A DNA stretch of 62,849 nt from Amycolatopsis bullii (GCF_014654205.1 NZ_BNAW01000055.1:1-62849); one strand, 5' to 3'. Positions 27,706 through 36,582 are shown, counted from the first letter of the stretch. The notes: generated from the sequence alone by a model not told the origin. Translations and numbers: made by a program.

Positions 27706-28323
27706 ATGACGACACCGACCACCGAAGCGGCCCGGTTCTGGGACGGTCACCACGCGGCCCACCTCCCGGACGGTGAGCCGCACGCCAACGCCCGGCTCGT
27801 CGAAGTCGGTTCCGGGTGGCCGCCAGGACGGGCCCTCGACCTCGGGTCCGGCGCCGGCGGGGACGCGCTGTGGCTGGCCCGGCGCGGCTGGCGCGTCACC
27901 GCCGCCGACATCTCCGCGGTCGCCCTCGCCCACCTCGATCACCGCGCCGGGGAGGCCGGGCTCGCGGACCTGATCACCACCGAACGGCACGACCTCGCCG
28001 CGACGTTCCCGGCGGGCCCGTTCGACCTCGTCGCGGCGCACTACCTGCACACGTCCTTCCCGCTCCCCCGCGAGCACCTGCTGCGGCAGGCCGCGGCGGC
28101 GCTCGCCCCCGGCGGCCGGCTGCTGGTCGTCGAGCACGGGTCCGTCGCTCCGTGGTCGTGGAGCCGGAACCCGGATTCCTGCCCGCCCTTGACGGCGCCG
28201 TCGCTCGATCCGGCGCGGTGGACCGTGGAGCGCGCCGACACGCTCCCCCGCCGCGCCACCGGACCCGGCGGGCAGACCGCCGACGTCGTCGACCACCTGC
28301 TGCTGATCCGCCGCACGCGCTGA
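27706..28323 (+). CDS. Class I SAM-dependent methyltransferase
   Basis: The 205-residue protein has the SAM motif ALDLGSGAGGDALWLARRGWRVTAADIS and the post-motifs FDLVAAHYLHTSF and LAPGGRLLVVEHG. It belongs to the UbiE/tellurite-resistance-type small methyltransferases; the TehB-like HAANARL opening is suggestive only. The gene starts with ATG at 27706, divergent from the XRE-cupin regulator, and runs 11 bp ahead of the DinB gene, so the two form an operon. Confidence 0.82.
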   Translation: MTTPTTEAARFWDGHHAAHLPDGEPHANARLVEVGSGWPPGRALDLGSGAGGDALWLARRGWRVTAADISAVALAHLDHRAGEAGLADLITTERHDLAATFPAGPFDLVAAHYLHTSFPLPREHLLRQAAAALAPGGRLLVVEHGSVAPWSWSRNPDSCPPLTAPSLDPARWTVERADTLPRRATGPGGQTADVVDHLLLIRRTR

Positions 28324-28334
28324 AAGGACCCACG

Positions 28335-28817
28335 ATGCCCCGAACCCGGCGGCGGGACACCCCGCCCCCACGCACCGGACCGTCCGAAAAGGACGTGCTG
28401 CGCGGCTTCCTCGACCACCTGCGGGCCGCGGTCGCCGCCAAGGCCGAGGACGTCCCGGAACCCGCGGTCCGGACGCCCGGCGTCCCGTCCGGCACGTCGC
28501 TGCTGGGCCTGGTCCGGCACCTGGCGCACGTCGAACGGTTCACCTTCCTCGGCGAGGACGTCGCCGACTGGCCCGGCACGTTCCGGCCGCGCCCGGACGA
28601 GACCGTCGGCTCGGTCGTGGCGGACTACCGCGCGGCGTGCGAGCGGGCGAACACCGTCATCGACGCCTGCACCGACCTGAGCCGGCCGGTGGCGCGCCCC
28701 GGCCGCACCGCGCCCTCGATGCGCTGGGCGCTGGTCCACCTGATCGAGGAGACCGGCCGCCACGCCGGGCACGCCGACATCCTCCGTGAGCTGATCGACG
28801 GCAGCACCGGTCGCTGA
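28335..28817 (+). CDS. DinB / DUF664 family protein
   Basis: The 160-residue protein has the four-helix DinB pattern with the metal-binding residues in LVRHLAHVERFTF and LVHLIEETGRHAGHADILRELIDG. Actinobacterial members are often mycothiol-dependent transferases. It follows the methyltransferase by 11 bp with AAAGGA before ATG 28335. The substrate is unknown. Confidence 0.85.
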   Translation: MPRTRRRDTPPPRTGPSEKDVLRGFLDHLRAAVAAKAEDVPEPAVRTPGVPSGTSLLGLVRHLAHVERFTFLGEDVADWPGTFRPRPDETVGSVVADYRAACERANTVIDACTDLSRPVARPGRTAPSMRWALVHLIEETGRHAGHADILRELIDGSTGR

Positions 28818-28926
28818 GCCGGCCTGGCGCACGAGGACCCCTGCAGCAGGGCACGACAGCGGGTGACACCGATGACCGCCCGCGCGACGATCGTGTCCTG
28901 ATCACGACTTTGCCGGAGGGGGCCAC

Positions 28927-29370
28927 GTGGGCGCGTTGAGCGAGCAGGTCAGGGCGAGGGTTGCGGCGGCGAACATCTGGCACCTGGCCACCGTGAACGG
29001 GGATGGTTCGCCGCACGTGTCGCCCATGTGGGTCGACGTCGAGGGCGACCACATCGTGTTCAACACCGCGGTCGGCCGGGTGAAGGAAGAAAACCTGCGC
29101 CGCGATCCTCGGGTGTCGCTTTCCGCCGTGGAAAAGGACGATCCCTACGACCGAGTGGTGATCCGTGGCCGGGCGGTCGAATTCATCGAGGGCGACGAGG
29201 CGGATCGCTGCATCGACCGGCTGGCGGAGAAGTACGCCGGAACCGACCATTTCGAATGGCGCATCCCCGGCGAGCGGCGGGTCAAGATCCTCGTCGAGCC
29301 GACAAGCGTTCGCCACGTGGTCGGAGTCGAGCCGTTCCGGCCCGGTGTCCTGGGGAATCCCGAGGCCTGA
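28927..29370 (+). CDS. PPOX-class (probably F420-dependent) oxidoreductase
   Basis: The 147-residue protein shows the split-barrel flavin/F420 fold: NIWHLATVNGDGSPHVSPMWVDVEGDHIVFNTAVGRVKEENLRRDPRVSLSA. This is the standard pattern of actinobacterial PPOX-class F420-dependent enzymes and biliverdin-reductase-like proteins. GTG at 28927 follows GGAGGGGG. It is convergent with the MarR gene, 5 bp apart. Confidence 0.83.
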   Translation: MGALSEQVRARVAAANIWHLATVNGDGSPHVSPMWVDVEGDHIVFNTAVGRVKEENLRRDPRVSLSAVEKDDPYDRVVIRGRAVEFIEGDEADRCIDRLAEKYAGTDHFEWRIPGERRVKILVEPTSVRHVVGVEPFRPGVLGNPEA

Positions 29371-29375
29371 AGCCC

Positions 29376-29828
29376 TCAAGCCGCGGGTCCCCGCCGGGGC
29401 CGCACCTCGCCGACCGCGACGAGGAGCCGCCGGAGCTCACGCCGCTCCGGCTCGCCGAGGTTGGCCAGTACCCGATCCTCCGCCTCGGCCACCTCGGGTT
29501 CGAGGCGGGCCAGCAGGGCCGCGCCCGCGCGCGTCAGCGTGGCGGGCAACGACCTCCCGGCCGGCACCGTGGCGGGCCGCGTCACCAGGCCGCGCTCCTG
29601 CAGTTCGCGAACCACCTTGTTCATCGCCTGCGGCGACACCTGGGCCTCGCGGGCCAGCTGGGCGTTGGACTTCGGCGACTGCGACAGCATCCGCAGGCAG
29701 AAGTACTCCGGCGCCGCCAGTTCCGACGGCTCGAGCACGGTGGCGGCCACCTCGGCGCGCAAGGCCGACGTCACCCGGTGCAGCAGGTAGCCGAGCGGCT
29801 CGTCGCGAACACCTTCCATGTCAACCAT
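29376..29828 (-). CDS. MarR-family transcriptional regulator
   Basis: The 150-residue protein has a winged helix (about 45-115): EYFCLRMLSQSPKSNAQLAREAQVSPQAMNKVVRELQERGLVTRP. The start is ambiguous: ATG at 29828, 29819 or 29867 all lie in the operator region and none has a clear ribosome site, so the mRNA may be leaderless. It is divergent from a methyltransferase, with two palindromes between them, which suggests that it represses both genes. Confidence 0.82.
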   Translation of the reverse strand: MVDMEGVRDEPLGYLLHRVTSALRAEVAATVLEPSELAAPEYFCLRMLSQSPKSNAQLAREAQVSPQAMNKVVRELQERGLVTRPATVPAGRSLPATLTRAGAALLARLEPEVAEAEDRVLANLGEPERRELRRLLVAVGEVRPRRGPAA

Positions 29829-29854
29829 GTTGACATATATCAACCCGGTTGACA
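29819..29854. promoter_or_regulatory. Twin TCAAC-type MarR operators
   Basis: TGTCAACCATGTTGACA (29819-29835) is a perfect palindrome, and TATCAACCCGGTTGACA (29838-29854) is a second one with a 13-bp perfect core. They are 19 bp apart, about two helical turns, and lie between the divergent marR and methyltransferase starts. TTGACA at 29830-29835 could be the -35 of the methyltransferase promoter. Confidence 0.65.
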
Positions 29855-29865
29855 CTCTGGGCTGC

Positions 29866-30558
29866 ATGACGAACTCACCCCGCGACGCGTTGTTCGAATC
29901 CGCCTATCGGCGCGAGGCGCCCGAGATGGGGCCAGGCCTGCGTCCGCCGTGGAGCCTCGGCGAACCGCAGCCCGAGATCGCCGCGCTCATCGATGCGGGC
30001 GCCTTCCACGGAGAGATCCTCGACGCCGGCTGCGGCGAAGGCGCGACGTCGCTCCACCTCGCCGAACGGGGCTTCACGACGGTCGGCCTGGACCTGTCGC
30101 CGACAGCGATCGAACTCGCGCGGGCGGAAGCCACCCGGCGGGGCTTGCCCAACGCCGGCTTCGCGGTCGCCGACATCAGCACGTTCACCGGCTACGACGG
30201 CCGTTTCGGCACCGTCGTCGACAGCACGCTGTTCCACTCGATGCCGATCGAGGCGCGCCGCGGGTACCAGGAATCGATCGTGCGTGCCGCGGCGCCCGGC
30301 GCGTCCTATTTCGTGCTGGTGTTCGACAGCGCGACCGTGCCGTCGGGCAAGGTCAACCCGGTGTCGGCGGACGAGCTGCGGGAAGTGGTCGGTGCGTACT
30401 GGACGATCGACGAGATCCGGCCGGCCCGCATCCACGCCGCCGTCCCCGAGAACTTCCCGGACTTCTCGGACTTCGCCGGCAGCGACGTCCGGGACGAGGG
30501 CAACGGCCGCAAGTCGGCACCGGCCTGGCTGCTGTCGGCGCACTTGCCCGGAACGTGA
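29866..30558 (+). CDS. Class I SAM-dependent methyltransferase
   Basis: The 230-residue protein has the SAM loop EILDAGCGEGATSLHLAERGFTTVGLDLSPTAIELA and the acidic VADISTF segment. It resembles thiopurine- or small-molecule methyltransferases. ATG at 29866 directly follows the MarR operators. Regulation by the divergent MarR suggests a detoxification or stress role, which is inference. Confidence 0.82.
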   Translation: MTNSPRDALFESAYRREAPEMGPGLRPPWSLGEPQPEIAALIDAGAFHGEILDAGCGEGATSLHLAERGFTTVGLDLSPTAIELARAEATRRGLPNAGFAVADISTFTGYDGRFGTVVDSTLFHSMPIEARRGYQESIVRAAAPGASYFVLVFDSATVPSGKVNPVSADELREVVGAYWTIDEIRPARIHAAVPENFPDFSDFAGSDVRDEGNGRKSAPAWLLSAHLPGT

Positions 30559-30582
30559 CGTCGTGCCGAGCGCCGTCCGGGG

Positions 30583-31611
30583 TCAGCGGCTGTCCCGTTT
30601 CCGCGCCGAAGCGAGCAACAGCAGCCCGGCCCCGAGCAGAACCAGCAGCACGACCGCCTGCGCGGGCAGTGCGCCGATGCCGGTTCCCGGGAGCCGGCCG
30701 GCCGGCCCGCCGCTGGACGGCGGGGACGCAGCACCGCCCGGAGTGGTCGTGGCGCCGGAAGAACCGGTCGTCATCGAGATCGTCGCGGAAGCTGAAGAAC
30801 CCGCCGTCGAGGTGGCCGAAGTGGCCGAGGTCGTCGAAGACGTCGAGGTGGCCGAAGTCGTCGAGGACGTCGGCGGCCGGGAAGTGCACTGCGCCTCGAC
30901 TTCGCCGAGGCGCAGGAACATCACCGGACCGTCGTACACCGGCCTGCCGTCCTTGTCCTTCAGCACCGCGGTGACGACGATGTCCAAGCCGGCCCGGGCG
31001 TAGCCCTGACGGCTCTGCGCGGCCGGGTCCTGGAACGGTGTCACCACCAGCGTCAGAGTGCTCTTGCCGATCCCGGCGGCCCCGAGCTCGGCACCGGTCA
31101 CGCTCAGCTCGGTGCGGCCGGGACGCACGAGGTGCCCGAGCACCTGGATCATGCCGCTGTCGGTGCGGTTGTACGCCAGCGCCCACGGCCCGACCGGCGG
31201 CGGCACGCACTCGGCGTGGGAATCGAGCGAGGCCACCTTGAGGAACGGCTTCCTCCCGGCCTTCACCTCGAGCGACGTCAGCTGCGCCTGCGCCCAGTTC
31301 TTGGCCGGGTCGGCAGCAGTCCGGGCCTGCCTCGTGGCCAAGCCGATCCTGCGCAACATCCCGTCCGGGTCGCCGAAGTCGCCGTTGTCGGCCTCACCGG
31401 CACCGGCGGACTCCGCCACCCCGTACCGGCCGGTGTAGGCCTCGAGACCCAGCACATCGACCGGTGACTCCGTCAGCTGTACCAGCGTCGCGGACGCGGG
31501 CGCGGCGGACCGCACGCCCGGCGGTCCGACCGGACCGGCGAAGGCCAGTGTCGCGACGCCCGCGGACACAGCCAAGCCGGTCAACGCATGAGCGACACGA
31601 AGCGGAGGCAC
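30583..31611 (-). CDS. Secreted surface protein with LPXTG sorting signal
   Basis: The 342-residue protein starts with a signal peptide (LTGLAVSAGVATLAFAGPVG), has a globular domain (about 40-235) that I do not recognise (LVQLTESPVDVLGLEAYTGRYGVAES), a 55-residue Ser/Thr-rich linker, and ends with RLPGTG, a hydrophobic helix and the basic tail ARKRDSR. LPGTG is a sortase substrate signal, so the protein should be linked to the cell wall. No sortase gene is nearby. GTG at 31611 is the likely start but has a weak ribosome site; the frame remains open further upstream. Confidence 0.72.
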   Translation of the reverse strand: MPPLRVAHALTGLAVSAGVATLAFAGPVGPPGVRSAAPASATLVQLTESPVDVLGLEAYTGRYGVAESAGAGEADNGDFGDPDGMLRRIGLATRQARTAADPAKNWAQAQLTSLEVKAGRKPFLKVASLDSHAECVPPPVGPWALAYNRTDSGMIQVLGHLVRPGRTELSVTGAELGAAGIGKSTLTLVVTPFQDPAAQSRQGYARAGLDIVVTAVLKDKDGRPVYDGPVMFLRLGEVEAQCTSRPPTSSTTSATSTSSTTSATSATSTAGSSASATISMTTGSSGATTTPGGAASPPSSGGPAGRLPGTGIGALPAQAVVLLVLLGAGLLLLASARKRDSR

Positions 31612-32110
31612 CGCTTCAAGGAAGCACAGCCGAGCACCGCCCACGACCGGTGTCGCTGGTTCGGTGGCGGTGATCGGCCGATGGTGTGATGCGGCGGGCG
31701 AAGCGCGTGGCCACATCACCGGGACTCCCCCGACCGCGTTGGTACCGGGCGTGGCGCGCCGAAGCGGCGGTGAGTTCCGCGCGCGGCTGTGGTGATGCGG
31801 TGATCGCGGGCCCAGGTGCACAGCAGCTCGCCCGAGCCACCGGCCAGGTCCGGCATCCGCGCGCCGGGTGGTGGATTCAGCGCCTCGCCCAGGCCGCCCA
31901 CACTGCCGAGCGGGAACCTCGCGCTGTGGAAGCGTTTGCCCCAGGGCCCGGCCCACTGACCGCCCGGCGAGGTCGGCACACGCCGTCGGGACTCGCGGTG
32001 CCCGCGTCCGGTCGGATCCGGACACGTCTTGGCGCGGGTGCGCGCCTGGCCCACGGTCATGTCCGGATCCGGCTAGCGCCGGCCGGGGCGGATCGCCTAC
32101 ACCTGAGGAC
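31612..32110. other. About 500-bp gap with no recognisable gene
   Basis: Several ORFs cross this stretch on both strands, but none has a ribosome site, domain or convincing amino-acid composition. It separates the divergent LPXTG-protein and Ada-like genes and presumably holds their promoters. I see no clear -35/-10 pair and no repeat family. Confidence 0.4.
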
Positions 32111-33478
32111 ATGACGACTTTCTCGGCCGTGGTCACGACGGGCATCTACTGTCGTCCCGGGTGCGGGGCGAAGCCGCTCGCGGAGAACGTGAAGACGTTC
32201 GAGCTGGCCGCCGGGGCCGAGGCGGCGGGGTTCCGGGCCTGCCTGCGCTGCCGCCCGTACCGCGTCGCCGGCCCGGTCGCCGCCGACGCGCCGGAGCTGG
32301 TCTGCCGCGCGGTGCAGCTGATCATCGCCGGGGTGCTGGACACCGGGACCGAGGCGGCCCTCGGCGCGCGGCTGGCGGTGTCGCCCCGGCACCTGCGCCG
32401 GCTCTTCCGTGACCACCTCGGCGTGACGCCGGACGGGCTGGCCCGTTCGCGGCGGGCGCACTTCGCGCGCCGCCTGCTCGACGACTCCGACCTGACCGTC
32501 GCCGACATCGCGTTCGCGTCCGGGTTCGGCAGCCTCCGCCAGTTCAACCGGGACATGAAACTGGTCTTCCGGGCAGCCCCGGTCGAGCTGCGCAACCGGC
32601 GCCGCAAGGCCGACCGGCTCGCCGCGGACGGCGGGCTGATGATGCGGCTGCCGTTCTCCCCGCCCCTGCACTGGGAGGCACTGAGCGCGTTCCTGGCCGA
32701 GCGTGCGGTCCCCGGCGTGGAGTCGGTGCGAGACGGCGTCTACCGCCGCACGATCAGCCTCGACGGCGAGGCGGGCGTCATCGAGGTGACGCCCGGCAGC
32801 GACGACCACCTGCTGCTCACCGCACACATGCCGTTCTGGGAAGGCCTCATCCACGTCGTCGACCGCGTCGGGCGGATGTTCGGCGTCGACGCCGACCCGG
32901 CACCGGCGGAAGCCGGGCTCGCCGCCGACCCGGTGATCGGCCCGCTGCTGCGCGCCCGGCCCGGTCTGCGCGTGCCCGGCGCCTGGGGGCCCTTCGAGAT
33001 CGCCGTGACAGCCCTGCTCAGCCAGTACAGCGTCCGCACGCGGGTGCGGCGGCAGCTGGCCGGGCTGGTCGAGGCGGCAGGCCGGCCGGTGCCGGGCCTC
33101 GAACACGGCCTCACCCACCTGTTCCCGTCGGCCGCGACCCTGGCCCAGGCGGACCTGACCGCGGCCCGGCTGTCCGCGGCGACCGAGCGGACGCTGCGCA
33201 CGTTCGCCTCCGCGGTGGCCGCCGACGAGAACCTGCTCGACCCCGGCGCGAGCCTGGCCGACTGCACCGCGGCGCTGACCGCGGTGCCCGGCATCGAGCC
33301 GAGCACCGCCCAGGAGATCGCGCTGCGGCTGGGCCACGCCGACGCCTTCCCGGCCACCGAGCGCACGCTCGAGACGACGTTGCGCGCACCCGATCCCTCC
33401 GCCGCCGCCTGGCGCCCCTGGCGCGCCTTCGCCGCCACCCACCTGATCGCCGCCGGTGTGTCCACATCGGCCGGTTGA
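32111..33478 (+). CDS. Ada-AraC-AlkA fusion: alkylation-damage sensor and 3-methyladenine DNA glycosylase
   Basis: The 455-residue protein joins three modules: an Ada N-terminal zinc domain with Cys14, Cys18, Cys44 and Cys47 (IYCRPGC and FRACLRC; one Cys accepts methyl from phosphotriesters), an AraC-type HTH (about 70-165, LAVSPRHLRRLFRDHLGVTPDGLARSRR), and an AlkA glycosylase domain (about 175-455). In the glycosylase the helix-hairpin-helix is present, but the usual DAFPxxDLG catalytic segment reads DAFPATERTL, so the expected Asp is Glu. It starts close to the first Cys, with GAGGAC before ATG 32111. It would repair alkylated bases and activate its own regulon. Confidence 0.86.
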   Translation: MTTFSAVVTTGIYCRPGCGAKPLAENVKTFELAAGAEAAGFRACLRCRPYRVAGPVAADAPELVCRAVQLIIAGVLDTGTEAALGARLAVSPRHLRRLFRDHLGVTPDGLARSRRAHFARRLLDDSDLTVADIAFASGFGSLRQFNRDMKLVFRAAPVELRNRRRKADRLAADGGLMMRLPFSPPLHWEALSAFLAERAVPGVESVRDGVYRRTISLDGEAGVIEVTPGSDDHLLLTAHMPFWEGLIHVVDRVGRMFGVDADPAPAEAGLAADPVIGPLLRARPGLRVPGAWGPFEIAVTALLSQYSVRTRVRRQLAGLVEAAGRPVPGLEHGLTHLFPSAATLAQADLTAARLSAATERTLRTFASAVAADENLLDPGASLADCTAALTAVPGIEPSTAQEIALRLGHADAFPATERTLETTLRAPDPSAAAWRPWRAFAATHLIAAGVSTSAG

Positions 33479-33501
33479 ACACCGATAAGGAGAACGAACG
33501 A

Positions 33502-34317
33502 ATGTCGACGAACCGGCGGGAGCTCGCCGAGAAACTGCGTGCCCTGCACGAGGGCACCCTGGTGCTGCCGAACGCCTGGGACGCCGCCAGCGCCGCCCTC
33601 ATCGCGCGGGCCGGCGCCCCGGCGATCGCCACCACCAGCGGCGGGATCGCCTGGTCCGCGGGACGCCCCGACGGGCACGGCCTGACGCGCGAGGAGATGG
33701 CCGCACAAGTGGCGCGGATCGTGCGGGTCGTCGACGTCCCGGTGACCGCCGACATCGAGGGCGGCTACGACGACGTCGCGGCCACCGTGCGAGCGGTCGT
33801 CGAGACCGGCGCGGTCGGGATCAACCTGGAGGACTCGACCTCCCCCGGCGGCCCGCTTTTCGACGCCCCGGCACAGGGCGGCCGGATCCGCGCGGCCCGC
33901 GAAGCGGCGACGGCGGCCGGCCTGCCCGAGCTGTGGATCAACCTCCGCACCGACGTCTACCTGTTCGGCATCGGCGCGCCCGAGGGCCGGCTGGACGACG
34001 TCCTGGCCCGCGCGAGCGCCTACGCCGCCGCGGGCGCGGACAGCCTCTTCGTGCCCGGCCTGGTCGACCTGGACACGCTCAAGATTCTCGTGCAGGAAAG
34101 CCCGCTGCCGGTCAACGTCATGGTGTGGCCGGGCGCGCCGGCCGTCGCGGAGCTGGCCGCGGTCGGTGTCCGCCGGATCAGCGTCGGCACGGCGATCGCA
34201 CAGGCCGCCTACGGCGTCGCCCGGCGCGCCGCGGCCGAACTCCTCGACCACGGCACCTACACCGCGTTGGAGGGCGGTCTCGACTTCGGCGCGGTCAACA
34301 GCGCCGTGACCGGCTGA
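33502..34317 (+). CDS. Isocitrate lyase / PEP mutase superfamily enzyme
   Basis: The 271-residue protein has the barrel pattern of the PEP mutase branch: LVLPNAWDAASAALIARAGAPAIATTSGGIAWSAG, VTADIEGGYDD (metal-binding Asp/Glu), INLEDSTSPGG and the strand VMVWPGAPAV. The KxxCG active-site motif of true isocitrate lyase is absent. Reactions in this branch include carboxyphosphoenolpyruvate and oxaloacetate chemistry; none can be chosen here. ATG 33502 follows AAGGAG at 33487-33492. Confidence 0.82.
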   Translation: MSTNRRELAEKLRALHEGTLVLPNAWDAASAALIARAGAPAIATTSGGIAWSAGRPDGHGLTREEMAAQVARIVRVVDVPVTADIEGGYDDVAATVRAVVETGAVGINLEDSTSPGGPLFDAPAQGGRIRAAREAATAAGLPELWINLRTDVYLFGIGAPEGRLDDVLARASAYAAAGADSLFVPGLVDLDTLKILVQESPLPVNVMVWPGAPAVAELAAVGVRRISVGTAIAQAAYGVARRAAAELLDHGTYTALEGGLDFGAVNSAVTG

Positions 34318-34344
34318 TGCTCCCTCGCCGTCCGATGTGGACGG

Positions 34345-34767
34345 TCAGGCGTTCCACATCCGGGCGGTCAGCCGGAGGAACTCGTGGCCGTCGCCGGCGC
34401 TCAGCGCGGCGTCGCGGTCCGGGTAGACGTCGAGCACCCGGGCCGCCCCGGTCAGCCGCAGTGCGCGGGCCACCACCGGGTTGCCGCCGGTGACGACGCG
34501 GAGGCGGGCGTTCTGGGCGGCCGCGTGGTCGGTCATCGCGTCCAGCACGCGAACCCCCGCCGCGCCGAGGAAGTGCAGTTCTCCGAGGTCCAGCACGATC
34601 ACCCGGGGTTCCGGGCTGCCGGCCAGCGCGGCGGCCACCGCGCCCACGAGGACGAGCGCCGTGCCGGCGTCCAGCTCACCGCTCAACGCCAGGAGCACCG
34701 GCTCCCCGCGCGAGCACGTAACCCGCAACCGCCCCGTCGGAAAAGCGGAGGACGCCACGCGAAACAT
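34345..34767 (-). CDS. STAS-domain protein (anti-anti-sigma-factor type) lacking the phospho-Ser
   Basis: The 140-residue protein has the STAS strand-helix pattern GEPVLLALSGELDAGTALVLVGAV and VIVLDLGELHFLGAAGVRVLDAM. In SpoIIAA/RsbV proteins the loop normally reads D-S-S-G or L-G-A-S-G with a Ser that is phosphorylated by an anti-sigma kinase; here it is LGAAG. ATG at 34767 follows GAAGAGGGG. The product may be constitutively active or respond to another signal. It is divergent from the MFS gene. Confidence 0.75.
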   Translation of the reverse strand: MFRVASSAFPTGRLRVTCSRGEPVLLALSGELDAGTALVLVGAVAAALAGSPEPRVIVLDLGELHFLGAAGVRVLDAMTDHAAAQNARLRVVTGGNPVVARALRLTGAARVLDVYPDRDAALSAGDGHEFLRLTARMWNA

Positions 34768-34950
34768 CCCCTCTTCGGAACAGCCCGGCACGAACCAGCA
34801 CTGCGGCTCCTGCACGACCCGCTCGCGCACCAGGCTAGTGACGGTATCCGGATGATCACAAGCCGTGACCAAGGGAGTCGACCCGATCGTGTTTCGCCGA
34901 GGGGAGCCGGGGGAAGTCACGCCAGGCGATCTGCTCTCAAGGAGGTTGTC

Positions 34951-36459
34951 ATGGCGGCAACACCCGATCCGGCGTCCACCGGGGTGCGCACGCTCATCCC
35001 GGCACGCATCGACCGGTTGCCCTGGTCCCCGTTCCACACCCGGATGGTGGTCGCCCTCGGGGTGGCCTGGATCCTCGACGGCCTGGAGATCACGGTGGCC
35101 AGCGCGGTCGCCGACACCCTCACCAAGCCGGAGACACTGCACATGTCGTCGGCGGCCGTCGGGCTGCTGGCGACGATCTACCTCGCCGGCGAGGTGGTCG
35201 GGGCGCTGTTCTTCGGCAGCCTCTCCGACAAGCTCGGCCGGCGGAACCTGTTCATGCTGACGCTGGCCGTCTACCTGGTGGGCAGCGGCCTGACCGCGCT
35301 CACCCTCGGCAACGGCGCGGGCTGGGTCATCTTCCTCTACGCGACGAGGTTCGTCGCCGGCATGGGCATCGGCGGTGAGTACGCGGCCATCAACTCGGCG
35401 ATCGACGAGCTGATCCCGGCGCGGTACCGGGGCCGGGTGGACATCGCGGTCAACGGCACCTACTGGGCCGGCGCGGTGCTGGGCACGATCGGGACCTACA
35501 TCCTGCTCAACCGGATGGACCTCTCCCTGGGCTGGCGGCTGGGCTTCCTCATCGGGCCGGTGCTCGGGCTGGTGATCCTGCTGGTCCGGCGGCACCTGCC
35601 GGAGAGCCCGCGGTGGCAGATCATGCACGGCAAGGCCGACGCCGCCGAGGAGTCGATCAAGCAGATCGAGGAAGAGGTCGAGCACGGCGGCCGCAGCCTG
35701 CCGCCGGTCGACGAGAAGAAGGCGATCGAGGTGACCCCGGCCGAGCGGATCGGGTACGTGGCGCTGGCCAGGGTGCTGTTCCGCGAGTACCCGTCGAGGG
35801 CCGTGCTGGGCGCGTCGCTGATGATCAGCCAGTCGTTCCTGTACAACGCGATCTTCTTCACCTACACGCTGGTGCTGGGCAAGTTCTACGGGGTCTCCTC
35901 CGAGGCGACGCCGATCTACCTGATCGCGTTCGCGGTGGGCAACCTGGTCGGCCCGTTCACGATCGGCCACCTGTTCGACACCCTGGGACGGCGCAAGATG
36001 ATCTCCGGGACGTACGTCGTGTCCGGGGTGCTGCTGGCGATCACCGCGGTGCTGTTCTACGCGGGCGCGCTCAACGCGATCACGCAGACGATCGCGTGGT
36101 GCGTGATCTTCTTCTTCGCCTCCGCCGGCGCGAGCGCGGGCTACCTGACGGTGAGCGAGATCTTCCCCCTGGAGGTCCGGGCCAAGGCGATCGCGGTGTT
36201 CTTCGCCATCGCGCAGTGCTTCGGGGCGCTGGGCCCGGTGATCTACGGCGCCCTGATCGGCACCGGCGAGCACCCGGTCCGCCTGTTCATCGGCTACCTG
36301 CTGGGCGCGGCGGTGATGATCGCGGGCGGCCTGGTGGCCCGGTTCCTGGCGGTGGACGCGGAGGGCAAGTCCCTGGAGGACATCGCCCAGCCGCTCGCCG
36401 CCGCGGGCCGCCGGGGCCGCACCCGCGCCGAAGGGGCCTCTTCGCCGTTCTCCACCTGA
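34951..36459 (+). CDS. MFS transporter of the sugar/organic-acid porter type
   Basis: The 502-residue protein has 12 hydrophobic segments, the loop 2-3 motif GSLSDKLGRRNLFML, the RFVAGMGIGGEYAAINSAIDELIPARYRGR signature, PESPRW at the start of the central loop, and the repeated motif HLFDTLGRRKM in the second half. This is the SP/AAHS-type pattern for sugars, aromatic acids or dicarboxylates; the substrate cannot be told. ATG 34951 follows AAGGAGG. It is followed by a strong hairpin and then the formate dehydrogenase operon, but no direct functional link is evident. Confidence 0.86.
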   Translation: MAATPDPASTGVRTLIPARIDRLPWSPFHTRMVVALGVAWILDGLEITVASAVADTLTKPETLHMSSAAVGLLATIYLAGEVVGALFFGSLSDKLGRRNLFMLTLAVYLVGSGLTALTLGNGAGWVIFLYATRFVAGMGIGGEYAAINSAIDELIPARYRGRVDIAVNGTYWAGAVLGTIGTYILLNRMDLSLGWRLGFLIGPVLGLVILLVRRHLPESPRWQIMHGKADAAEESIKQIEEEVEHGGRSLPPVDEKKAIEVTPAERIGYVALARVLFREYPSRAVLGASLMISQSFLYNAIFFTYTLVLGKFYGVSSEATPIYLIAFAVGNLVGPFTIGHLFDTLGRRKMISGTYVVSGVLLAITAVLFYAGALNAITQTIAWCVIFFFASAGASAGYLTVSEIFPLEVRAKAIAVFFAIAQCFGALGPVIYGALIGTGEHPVRLFIGYLLGAAVMIAGGLVARFLAVDAEGKSLEDIAQPLAAAGRRGRTRAEGASSPFST

Positions 36460-36467
36460 CCCGCCGA

Positions 36468-36512
36468 CCCAGGCAAAGCGCCCCAATGTGGCCTTGGGGC
36501 GCTTTGCCTGGG
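36468..36512 (+). repeat. Perfect 19-bp hairpin between the MFS and fdh genes
   Basis: CCCAGGCAAAGCGCCCCAA (36468-36486) pairs exactly with 36494-36512 around a TGTGGCC loop. It starts 8 bp after the MFS stop, so it is probably its terminator. The design (long perfect stem, short loop, no T-run) matches the other hairpins of this window although its sequence is different. Confidence 0.75.
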
Positions 36513-36582
36513 CGGGATCGGCTGAGCCGGTTTAGGCTCGGGAGACCACGGGTAGCCGGGCGTGACGCGAGCGGGAGGTGCC

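Noticed and set aside
30787..30885. Short tandem repeats of GAAGT/CGTCGA type
   Set aside because: They encode the Ser/Thr-rich stalk of the LPXTG protein.
31686..32114. 142-codon plus-strand ORF before the Ada-AraC-AlkA gene
   Set aside because: Composition is random-like, there is no ribosome site and no domain.
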